Source: Manduca sexta (lineage: Eukaryota > Arthropoda > Insecta > Lepidoptera > Sphingidae). Taken from it: a stretch of DNA of 64,000 bases. Location: NCBI RefSeq assembly GCF_014839805.1, contig NC_051134.1, positions 14,725,170 to 14,789,169 on the forward strand, in the 5' to 3' direction. The notes under the pieces were generated by a model. It was not told where the DNA came from. It searched no databases and worked only from the letters and a program-made list of their open reading frames with translations. How positions within the stretch are numbered: position 1 is the first letter of the stretch; each line of letters opens with the position of its first letter. Positions 54,693 to 64,000 of the stretch are shown in pieces. The position numbers and the translations under genes were made by a program.

Positions 54693-54732
54693 AATCATCA
54701 GTCGACACAATAAAGCCGGCCTGTTACAATAA
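54693..54732 (+). repeat. Short fragment of the 'cctgatggtaagtgaagtg' repeat
   Basis: cagtcgacacaataaagccg gcctgtt matches the central part of the 63650 copy. Confidence 0.45.
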
Positions 54733-55077
54733 AATAGTAACATGAGCCTTAAATACGCGCGGAAAATCATAACACGCCGTTCGTATAAGCTCTTATAACA
54801 AATAATCAATTCGCTACCCTAATGAACTTTAGTCTGATTATGTCGGGTTTGATATACTAATGAATAATTCCTTACCGATACAGTAATGTATGACGGGCTC
54901 TGTACATGAAATCCCAGATTAAGGTCAGCTCTAAGCTCGTAATTATATCATGTAGTTGAGGAACATATCATGTCCAAATAAACATGTAGGTGTATACAAT
55001 TTGTATAGTATAGTACATACGCCGTGAGTAAATAATATGAATAGGCAAAATCAGATTTTGGGCTAAAATATCTAAAT

Positions 55078-55270
55078 AATAATATCAGCCCTGTATTATA
55101 TACTGTCCCACTGTTGGGCACGGGCCTCCTCTACTGCTGAGAAGGATTAGGCCTTAGTCCACCACGCTGGCCTAGTGCGGATTGTTAGACTAGACTACAC
55201 ACCTTCAAAATGCCTATAGAGAACTTATCAGATATGCAGGTTTCCTCACGAAGTTTTCCTAAAGTTTCTA
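55078..55270 (-). repeat. Dispersed retroelement tail, minus strand, longer copy
   Basis: Reverse complement of the 26748 tail (cagccctgtattatatactg, tcccactgttgggcacgggc), extended by gagaaggattaggccttagt, ccaccacgctggcctagtgc and gcaggtttcctcacgaagtt. The extension is a familiar upstream part of the same lepidopteran repeat. Confidence 0.68.
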
Positions 55271-57072
55271 TTTGATTCATACTAAGAATATTTATTAAAT
55301 ACTTAGTATGTATTGAACGATTGATTGACTGACAAACAGCTTGACCTCGAGATACTAAAATAAACTAAAGAAAAGATTTCGGAAATTTTATCACTATCAA
55401 TACCAAAATTACTACCAATAAAATTAAGAGAAACACTAGAGTTTCTTGCCCTGTGTTCTCTGTTGAGAACTGCTTTCCTAAGAGTTAATATAGACGGAAT
55501 GTGAACAATATATAACATTTTACAGGTCCAAATAAACTATAATTTTATACAGTCACAAAAGCGAGATTTATAATTAAAATTTTGAATTAAAGATTCGCTT
55601 TTATTATCGACTGTTATCAATTGAATATACGTACGCCCAAGTATCGTTGTTTTAATTTAAGGTCGACAATAAGACAAGCCTCTAACTGCAGGCGGAGAAC
55701 TTAGACGATTCCACGAGGATTAATTAGTCGTATAGCGGGCACTTGTTCTGTTTTTTACGAGCCTCTTTTGAGTCGCTCTCCGCGAGCGTTTACGAAGACA
55801 GTTGTAGAGGTTATAAAGCTAGCGTTTACGGGCACCGCAGTAAACACATGCTGTGGTCCGGCGCGGGGATAGCGTACCTCGTAAACGACACGCTCCTTCG
55901 AGATCCACACGAATATTCGTATACCTAGGCTCCAATTTATTTTTATTAAGTGATTCCATTGCGGCCAGCATACGTAATCGTTATTGTGTTTGGATCCTAT
56001 CAACGAATACAATGCTAAATGATGTATTTTTTATTCATATATTTAATGATATTGTTAGCATAGGTCTGAAAGTAATTTATTAGCAGAAATATATAATGAT
56101 AAAGTTCGTAACAATGAAATAAAGGCAAACTATTTCATATGAGCTCGACTCTGTTTGCATATTTATATTAAGGGATTTAAATTCTGATGCAATTAAAATT
56201 TTCTAAAATGTTTTACGCGATCACTTCTCAGTACTTACTGCAGGATAAATTTCGAGTGGCAAACTGACACACTTGAACCGAGCAGAGGAGAGAAATTTAT
56301 AAACTAATTACTTAACGCGTGACAAGATTTTCGAGAGTGCAAGTCCGTCGATCGGTTGAAGTGGCTTGGTTCCCTAATAGAGTGAACATACTGCCAGAGT
56401 TTTGCAGTAAAATGCTCTCAAATTTAACATAACAATAAACTGATATCTAAACTTTTTTTAAAATAATTTTACGCTAACATGTACATAAAATTTTTGTTCC
56501 TCTTAAAATTAAATATAATAAAAAAAATACCACGGAATAGTTTATACATTTTCCATTGAATTAATTAGTAATTACGAGTATATTGTAACATGAACAAGGT
56601 ACGTGTGGTACCTTAGTACATCTATTGGATAGGTAATAGGTATATTCTGAGAAGTATTGATAAATATATGTAGGTACGTGTATCAATATGTTACAAGGAC
56701 CGACTCATAACGTTAGGTATATCTGTTAATCAAACATGATTTACCTATATCATTTAAATACCTTTAAATATAGGAATTTTCTTTTTTATAATTCTACCTA
56801 GATCTTTATCCATTGTAAGTGTACCAGTTCAACAGCATCGCTTAGTTGAATCTAATCTAGAATGAAGACAAAAGCAGGGCCAGGTTACACGGATTCTCAC
56901 TCGGGGTTCGAGCTGGGGATTTTAATAGCCGTCACCGGCTGATCGGATCTGCGCCGCCCACGCGGATAGAGGGAATAACGCAAAACGTCACTTACTAACT
57001 TCGTATGCAAATCCTTGTACACGAAAAAATTTCCAAGCTCTTTGTTTTGACAATTTGTGTTCGTGATTTATG

Positions 57073-57115
57073 TTTGGTAGTTACATCATTGACATGGTGT
57101 CAATGATTTACCAAA
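57073..57115. repeat. Hairpin-forming inverted repeat
   Basis: tttggta, a small internal bulge, then atcattgaca, loop tgg, tgtcaatgat, taccaaa. Seventeen paired bases per arm in a 43-nt span, about 260 bp upstream of hAT copy B. Confidence 0.8.
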
Positions 57116-57363
57116 TATTTAAATGTGTTATACTTTCAGTTATAATAGCCTCTGAGGCTATGAATCTTAACAAATACTTTCTTACTGCTCACCTACGTAA
57201 AAGTACAACTTGTTAAGCTTCTAAAGCCATTGAAAGAATATGCAATGTATTTTTTCGTATCCTTGTTTAAGGAGATTTGTGGTATATTAACTATGTAACT
57301 CCATACGTCCACTTTGATCGTTGCTTACACGTTTAGCCTAATACTTTTAATTTTTTTTTATCA

Positions 57364-57371
57364 AATCCCGA
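57364..57371 (+). repeat. 8-bp target-site duplication of hAT copy B, left
   Basis: aatcccga, identical to 58545-58552. Confidence 0.94.
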
Positions 57372-57663
57372 TAGTGTTGCCCAAATTCAGTCTTGGTCTT
57401 GCAGTCTTGGTCTTGTTCTTGCGTTTTTGCAAGACCAAGACCAAGAACAAGACCGCGTATTTTTAGCAAGACCAAGACCAAGACTGACCGTGCAAGACTT
57501 GAGCAAGAACAAGACATAGCCTGCAAGACTCTTGCGTCTTGCAGCTAGGACTTAGCGCTATTTCACTGAGTAGTTAGGTGTAACAGTTCGGTGTATAGGT
57601 AGGTACGCTTAGGAATTCTATGAGACGCAAAAACTGTATCAAAGAATATGAAAAACTGGACCT

Positions 57664-57963
57664 ATGCGCATTCCGACTAATACCATGAACATTGCGAATA
57701 AAAGAATATCCGAGTTGGAGGAGTACCTGAGAAAACCAAGAACTGCCAGCTCGGAAGACATTTTAGATTGGTGGAGGACGCATGAGACAGAGTATCCGAT
57801 TTTATCGAAAATGGCCCGTGATTTTCTCTCAATACCTGCAACTTCAGTACCTGCTGAGAGGTTATTTTCTAAAGCATCATTAGTAATTAGAAAACATAGA
57901 AATAGGTTAAGTGATGAGTCAGCCAGATGGTTACTTTGTATTAATTCTTGGTCAAAAAATTGA
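57664..57963 (+). pseudogene. hAT transposase C-terminal (dimerisation) fragment
   Basis: 99-codon frame: ISELEEYLRKPRTASSEDIL, DWWRTHETEYPILSKMARDF, LSIPATSVPAERLFSKASLV, IRKHRNRLSDESARWLLCIN. The order DIL.WW, YP.LS..A.DFLSIPATSVP.ERLFS and R.RLSDE is the classic hAT C-terminal dimerisation domain. The zinc-finger and catalytic RNase H-like core are gone. It runs in-frame to a TGA that looks like the original stop. The ATG at 57664 may be fortuitous. It could at most make a dimerisation-only peptide. Confidence 0.88.
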
Positions 57964-58392
57964 TATAAAGTATCATAACCTAATGATAAAGCTGTTGATT
58001 AGTGTTGTATTTTATTTTTATTCAAATAAATGATAAATCGTAAAACTCTTTTATTAAATTTCTTATAAGTTGAAGGTTCAATCTCTTTCTAGACAGATAA
58101 GTATTGTTCTTTAAAATACAGTCAAGTTATTGTAATTAATTTGTTTTTTACATGTTTTAGCAAATGTAAGCTTATAAATCATAAATGTTTATTAAGAAAC
58201 AGTTACTTCCATGGAAAACGACATATAGGTCAGTTGATTTTTCGAATTTCTTATCAAATCTTCAGTTATTTATTAATCTGCTTGATCTTTACTATGGCTA
58301 TGTTAATTCAAGCTCACAATGTTCCAATTCTAATACGTTTTTCTAAGATTTAAAGTAAACTTTAATAAATAGTAATAGACTAATAGGTAATT

Positions 58393-58533
58393 GCAAGACT
58401 TGCAAGACTCTTGCTGCAAGACCAAGACCAAGACCAAGACTGGGAGCGCAAGACCAAGACCAAGACCAAGATCAGGTGTATTGGCGCAAGACCAAGACCA
58501 AGACTGGCTAAGTCTCGTCTTGTTCTTGCATTT
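58393..58533 (+). repeat. Right subterminal CAAGAC array of hAT copy B
   Basis: Same three-block caagaccaagac array as copy A. The 152- and 87-codon open frames crossing it encode KTKTK/DQDQD and LGLGL/VLVLV repeats and are artefacts of the array. Confidence 0.88.
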
Positions 58534-58544
58534 GGGCAACACTA

Positions 58545-58552
58545 AATCCCGA
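58545..58552 (+). repeat. 8-bp target-site duplication of hAT copy B, right
   Basis: aatcccga directly after the right terminal repeat, identical to 57364-57371. Confidence 0.94.
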
Positions 58553-60234
58553 GCAGCGGTGCCGACAACAAGGTCGAAGTCCACTCCACACATTTCGACA
58601 AAATATGGTGTACGTCGTACTCTATTCTCAGATCAGTTTGATGAGTCTCATATCCAAATATATCTACATACAAACCGTAGATCATCGATCGCATTTCTTA
58701 AAAACATACTACCTAAAAGACAGGCTGATATTACCTATAATATCCACTTTAAAAAATGCTGTCGCGAACCCTATTTCGGCGCACGATGTATTTTCACGTC
58801 TCCGGTGGGTTTTCACATGGCCACCTTATATTATGTATCTGATTTATGAATACTTTGACGCATTAGGACGGTAATGGCTCGTAAAATTATTCTTCAGGTT
58901 ACTCGCAACGTGTTTTTGTAGCGGGATGTGGGAGGAGAGGCCTTAAAAAGGCCGCGTATGTCTTCCGTGTAAGTGAACAATAAAATATGTATATGGATGT
59001 TATAATGGAAGTTGCTAGTGGATTGGTATTATGTAGAACTGTTAGTTATTGTGAGCTCGGTCATCTGTTAATGACATTCGAAGTGGCCTTCCTTTTCTGG
59101 ACTTGAGTATACCAGAAGATTTTTTGTCGAAAATGTTTATGTGTGTGTGTATTCTTATACACAAGTGAAAGCTAGGTAAGGTATTTTGTTTATTACGTCG
59201 CGTCGGTAGTTAACGGTGGAAAGTAAAGAACATGACTATTAACACTAAAATGAGTATATATTCATTTTTACCTTCAAATTGTATGCCGAAATAGTAACCG
59301 TCATATCGAACATGGATATTTATGAAGTATATTGTAGAAAAATTCGGATTGACATAATATTTACTTTCCAAATTTTAGGCTCTAGGTTGAGCGCTATCAT
59401 TAAATAAAAATATTTAATCCACTTTATTTTTAATGTTATAAAAATATCCAAAACTAGGTAACATAAAAAAATAATACAACATAATATATAATACAACGTA
59501 AGAACCGTTGATAGCTAAAAAATATTTTATAAAAATCGAAAACACTTCTCGCCTCGATTTAATCAGTTTCCTAAAGTAGGTACGATATTTACGTTTTGTA
59601 CTTGAGAGTGAATTTTTAACATCGAGCTTTCGTGTTAAATATGTAGGCGCTAATAACTTTTTACTTTCGCTTTGACGTTAATTTCTCGCTTAACCCATAT
59701 AGCATCGGAATGTTTGCCGGCAAACATTCAGATGCTTCAAGGGTGTCTTCGCCTCGCCTTATTAGTCACAGAAGTCTAATGCCTCATTTAGACTTTCGGC
59801 GAAAAATTCGCCGAACAAGTTGGCGAACAATTACAACTATGAATTATGAGTAACGAATACTGAATATGTTGTTAACAACTTCGGCTGTACTCGGCATGGC
59901 TTTATCAGGGGTTAAAAGAAGAAACTAAGTTTCAGTTCTAGGAAAAAAATCCGTGGAATCCAATTTGTTATTAATTTGACAAATACCCTTGTCTGCTAGA
60001 TGATTTATGAAGCAGACAGTTTTCAATAAGTCTGTAAACCTTTGGAAAAGGCCTATGATTAACAATAGATATCCTATGGCTGATGATAATTAAGCGTAAC
60101 TAACAGAACAGTTGTTTATATAAACCTATAATGTCTTAATTTTAGGCAGAGGCTTCTCCAATGTCCGTCCATGAATGATCCCTTGAACACAATATTATTT
60201 AAGTATTTTAATACGCGCAGTGTGCACGACGAAG

Positions 60235-60345
60235 TGATCCCCAATGCTCCTGATAGTAAGCGAAGTGGGATCTAGTTAGTATCAACTGTCAAGAAATGAG
60301 AGACGATTATCCCTCGCCAGTCGAGATATTTTATACTGACCTAAT
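60235..60345 (+). repeat. Dispersed repeat 'cctgatggtaagtgaagtg', partial copy
   Basis: ctcctgatagtaagcgaagt, gggatctagt, tgagagacgattatccctcg and ccagtcga align with the first half of the 63650-63880 copy. Confidence 0.55.
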
Positions 60346-62884
60346 TATACGCATGGAATATGTTTATTAATGTAAAGGAAGTAAACAAAATTTTAAATCA
60401 GTTAACTGTAGCATCAGAACCGTCCCGCAGTCTGTCTGTATCCTGTCTGGTCTTATATCACCTGGCTATTTGTTACATAAACTTACTCCTAATACATTTA
60501 TAACTGAGTCGTCCCGCTTGCCGAACATTCAACTAATTTCCACATTCCTGTTACGTAGTTGGAGATTCGCATTGGATTATGATGGATCGTGAACTCAAAG
60601 CAAATTGTGGTTTCTGGCTGTCAAAATGGCGGTTCTTAACAATTGAGTGATTATTATCATTTAACCTATAGAGGACACTACGACTTCCATTATTTTACGA
60701 TATTTATTAATAATCTAATGCTGGGACTAGATTACAGAACATGTAGTATGGGTATTATTTTAAAATTTCAATACCATAACAAAGAAACAGCAAATACTGA
60801 AGCATAACTCACAAGTCTTCAGCAAAACAAATCACCTAACAACCTTCAAAGTCAATCAGCGAGATACATTTCAGCAAAAATTGGACACGACGAGCAAACA
60901 CAGTTTCCGTTTTATCGAATGTGCCTCAAAGGAAAATAAAGTCCACTGGGCCCTGTATTTACCTTTTTCTTAAAGATTTGTGTACACAATAAATATAGGC
61001 CCACTCCCGTGTCCAATCACGGTCCCAATACTCGGCGAGGAACGGCCAGTCCTAAATAAACTAATGGCGGACGCCTGGAATGAAGATACGGGCGCGTACC
61101 GCCTTTCCAAATTATTAAATATCGTAAAAACGGATTGTATGAGGTAATTTCATTTTATTGATGTTATTCTAATATAGAATAGGTTAGATAAACTTTTTGA
61201 ACGAGAGAAAATGACATGTTTATTGCGCGTGGTTGGACCTAGTCTTTTTAACGTACTTTTCGTTTTTTATTGTATGAAATGTGTAGGTTTTCACCTTGTT
61301 AACAAATTGGTAGCTGTCTCGTGAAACAAAATTAAGTCGGATACCTGAATCCCGATACAAATTTTGACGAACATGCGAGTAAACACTTTATACCTATATT
61401 TATGTTGTATGCTTGTAATGTATTTTTAACCATTCCAGTGACTGGCACAACATATTGAGTTTTCTAAAAACTCATTAGTATACGCCAAGGTTTGAACTCT
61501 TGCCCTTTGCGCGAGATACCAATCAATAAGTCTGCTCTCAGCTATAATACATCGACTCAAACACTCTCAATTAATAACTTGGGAGCATACAAGCGTTCCG
61601 TGCTTGTTGTAGAAACCGGAGTACTAATGAGATCATCTCGATATCTTTATATTGTAGACAATTTACGTAGATATAGGTATTATGATGTCATCGAAACAAC
61701 AGTGGTAACATCTTATTTTGTTGTAGTTACAAATCTACAAATTTTTAAATTAACTATTCGGGAAAAAAAAATCTAAATAAACTATCAATATTTCGTATAA
61801 GAATTATTTCAATACATTTTAAAACCTTTTAAATTGGCGCTGTCGGTGGCATGTTCTCTAAAAATATCGATAAGAAAAAAAATTACAAAATAGGTAATTT
61901 ACAGTGCATAAAATGAAATGTAAAGATTACCCTCAGATTATGGTGATTTTCTTTTAATTCTTCACTTACAAATATAAATACTCCTACAAATATCAAAATA
62001 GATATCCAAATAACTTTACTCGACGCTGTTACACATATAAAATATGCGGAAGGAATAACACTTATTGGAAAACAGCACTTTTCCATAAAATATCTACTCG
62101 TACATTGAATTAATATTTAATACAAGTTGTACTCGCGGCTTCGGACGTACAGACTTCTTAGAAATTCCCGCGTCCTCCTGAGAAGGAAGGAAATAAAATG
62201 TTCCTTATATTAAGTTAACGTGCCTTCAATATTTAGTTTCATTTCAATTGAAACTTAGCCATAGCAAAGTAATAAAAATACAAAATCTATTTTGAGAGTG
62301 TACCTTTTCTTAGAATATGGTATAGATATATCGATTCTGTTCTTTAGGGCATTACAGGCCATCGAAGATGTATCCAAAAAGGTTAATTTTAATGTTCTTT
62401 TGAATAGCGGTAGGTCAATAAATAATTAGAATTATTTTTTAAAGCAAATATCACAAATATAAACTTTAAATGAGACAACATAAATTTAATCTAAATAAAA
62501 TACACAGTTTTACAATTTCATTCCTTCCCGCAAATATTCTATACGTTAGTGAGTTTATGAATAAACTTTAGCCAATCCATATTCCGATAATAGGAAAATT
62601 GTTCCGAGATTGTGCTGGGAGTGGCTCACAAGGTCACAAGGGCTTCATTCTAGAAAAATTCCCTGCCGGCTCAACGGGTATGTCGATCATTTGTTTCAGT
62701 TTTATTTTATCTGACGCCGCGCCGGATTCTGTTGTGGCTTTAAAGCCATATTTACAATTCACTGCATTTTACATTTGAATTGTACAATATTTACAGTTAG
62801 ATTCACAGATATATTTATTTGAGTTACCGAATATATATTAGCATAGATTCTTTACATTCGGGATAAACTGTTAATAATTGTATT

Positions 62885-63160
62885 TTTTTCTTTTTATTGC
62901 TTTGAATGACAAGACGAGCTTGCCGTTCGCCTGATGGTAAGCGATACGACCGCCCATAAACACCATCCAACACCTTGCATTACAAAGAATTGTTTGGTAT
63001 TCCACGGCGCTCGCCATCCTGAGACATGATATGTTAAGTCTCATTATCTCCAGTAGTTACCCTGACTACAATGTCCTTTAAACCGTAACACAACAGTGAC
63101 TACACCAGGCGGACTCGCACATATGAGAAACCTACCACCAACCTACCCACCACCTAGTAA
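62885..63160 (+). repeat. Dispersed repeat 'gacgagcttgccgt', copy 2
   Basis: ttttattgctttgaatgaca, agacgagcttgccgttcgcc, tgatggtaagcgatacgacc, gcccataaacaccatccaac, through aggcggactcgcacatatga. Same order of blocks as copy 1, with a middle part missing. Confidence 0.72.
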
Positions 63161-63649
63161 CTTAAGTTTTACATAAAATTTTTAGTTAAATTGCAAAATA
63201 AGTGCTTAAACAAATTTAACTTAAAGTTAGCAAAAATTCTGGTTAAAAGAGGTCGGGCCATTTGTTTAGATGTTGCGGGTAACAACAGCGCAGAGCCAAA
63301 TAAAATCAAGCACCCGTTTATCCGTGCCGACCGGGAATCCGCGCTGCAGCCAGCGACGGCAAAGCTTTTGCTTTTGTACAATTATGTAAATTTAATTTAA
63401 ATGCCTAACTCAGTTCGCACACGCCAGTAACTATTTTAAAACTATTACATGACAAAGTGACCTACAAATACTGGCCCAAGCGCGCGTTCCACGTACGACT
63501 GTCACGGAATAAAAGTGAATACTCGTGACACAATCGTGATAACTAGGTATTTAGTTCCGAATTTAGCTTTTGTAGTACATGTTTTGTTATTTTGTATTCA
63601 AAAATATTTTAAAGACAGACTTCATATAGTTTTTTTATACAAGCACAAT

Positions 63650-63880
63650 AAGGTAACCCAACTGGACCTGATGATAAGTGAAGTGGGGTCCAATAGAATG
63701 TTGACTGACGAGAGATGATAACTCCTTGACAGTCGACACAATTATGCCGGCCTGTTCGAACCGTATATACACAGGCTGATTCCCGACCATGATACACTTA
63801 CATGGACCTCTATAGCGGGTTTTAACACCTTGTGTACGGTGATCGCTATCCGGGCGGATATAACATATATCCTAACATCA
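63650..63880 (+). repeat. Dispersed repeat 'cctgatggtaagtgaagtg', best copy
   Basis: ggacctgatgataagtgaag, tggggtccaat, gacagtcgacacaattatgc, cggcctgttcgaa, tatacacaggctgattcccg, cttgtgtacggtgatcgcta, tccgggcgg. Three weaker copies lie elsewhere in the window. Family name unknown to me. Confidence 0.62.
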
Positions 63881-64000
63881 GCAAAACTTATAAACATTAA
63901 TGTTAATTTTTTATGTATAAATTGAAAATATTAACCAATTCTAAATTGCTATTCGTAAACAGTACAAGTCGCCACTTTATACCAATTAGTGTTATAACTT

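Larger units (their letters stand above)
57372..58544 (+). mobile_element. hAT-family non-autonomous transposon, copy B
   Basis: 1173 bp bounded by the same perfect 15-bp terminal inverted repeats as copy A and by its own 8-bp target duplication. It has CAAGAC arrays at both ends and encodes only the C-terminal end of a hAT transposase, so it is an internally deleted derivative that must be moved in trans. Near identity of both ends to copy A implies recent activity. Confidence 0.95.
28719..64000. other. First intron and/or 5' flank of ADAM10
   Basis: No further ADAM10 exon and no other gene is recognisable. The region holds hAT, Penelope-like and SINE copies and other dispersed repeats, listed separately. 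Stretches such as 30600-34400, 35800-37000, 39000-40080, 42700-44700, 50000-51000 and 58600-60200 are A+T-rich with only short, unconvincing open frames. The previous ADAM10 exon should end with a single base of a split codon before its GT donor, which limits where the signal-peptide exon can be. Confidence 0.6.

Noticed and set aside
54870..54930. Strong donor-like TCG/GTAAGG on the minus strand after a short ATG frame
   Set aside because: It leaves two bases of a codon, which does not fit the exon at 28718, and the peptide is not a signal sequence.
63169..63381. Minus-strand peptide with a hydrophobic run (CLILFGSALLLPA) as a signal peptide
   Set aside because: No ATG just before the run, and no phase-compatible donor after it; the opposite strand is equally open.

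Overview
This window is A+T-rich animal DNA, most likely from a moth or butterfly (Lepidoptera). The host call rests on the long repeat-filled introns and on several repeat families whose sequences look lepidopteran: a tRNA-derived SINE, the 'cgcggcttcgcccgcgtg' retroelement tails, a Penelope-like fragment and 'gaggcccgtgcc' tails. It is an inference, because no marker gene is present.

One gene is clearly supported. It lies on the minus strand and encodes an ADAM10/Kuzbanian-family membrane metalloprotease, the Notch alpha-secretase type. Nine consecutive internal coding exons can be joined by GT/AG splice sites with every phase matching: 28718-28568, 9191-9070, 3593-2778, 2696-2556, 2392-2268, 2197-2069, 1840-1672, 806-643 and 207-40. 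They encode 661 codons running from just after the expected signal peptide through the prodomain, the metalloprotease domain ([12 protein letters not shown]) and most of the disintegrin domain. The 3' exons (cysteine-rich region, membrane segment, cytoplasmic tail) lie left of base 1. The signal-peptide exon was not found, so the first intron is longer than 35 kb or its exon lies beyond base 64000.

The rest is non-coding as far as I can see. 3594-9069 and 9192-28567 are introns. 28719-64000 is intron 1 and/or 5' flank. These stretches hold three tRNA-derived SINE copies, retroelement tails, two Penelope-like fragments, dispersed lepidopteran-type repeats, some GC-richer islands and a few strong palindromes.

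The best mobile-element signal is a pair of non-autonomous hAT transposons about 20 kb apart, at 37362-38941 and 57372-58544. Each has a perfect 15-bp terminal inverted repeat, a perfect 8-bp target duplication and subterminal arrays of a CAAGAC motif. Their ends are almost identical, so movement was recent. One copy keeps a C-terminal hAT transposase fragment. In the other that region is replaced by unrelated DNA holding three Rel/kappaB-consensus motifs at an exact 25-bp period. I saw no CRISPR array, operon, rRNA or free-standing tRNA.
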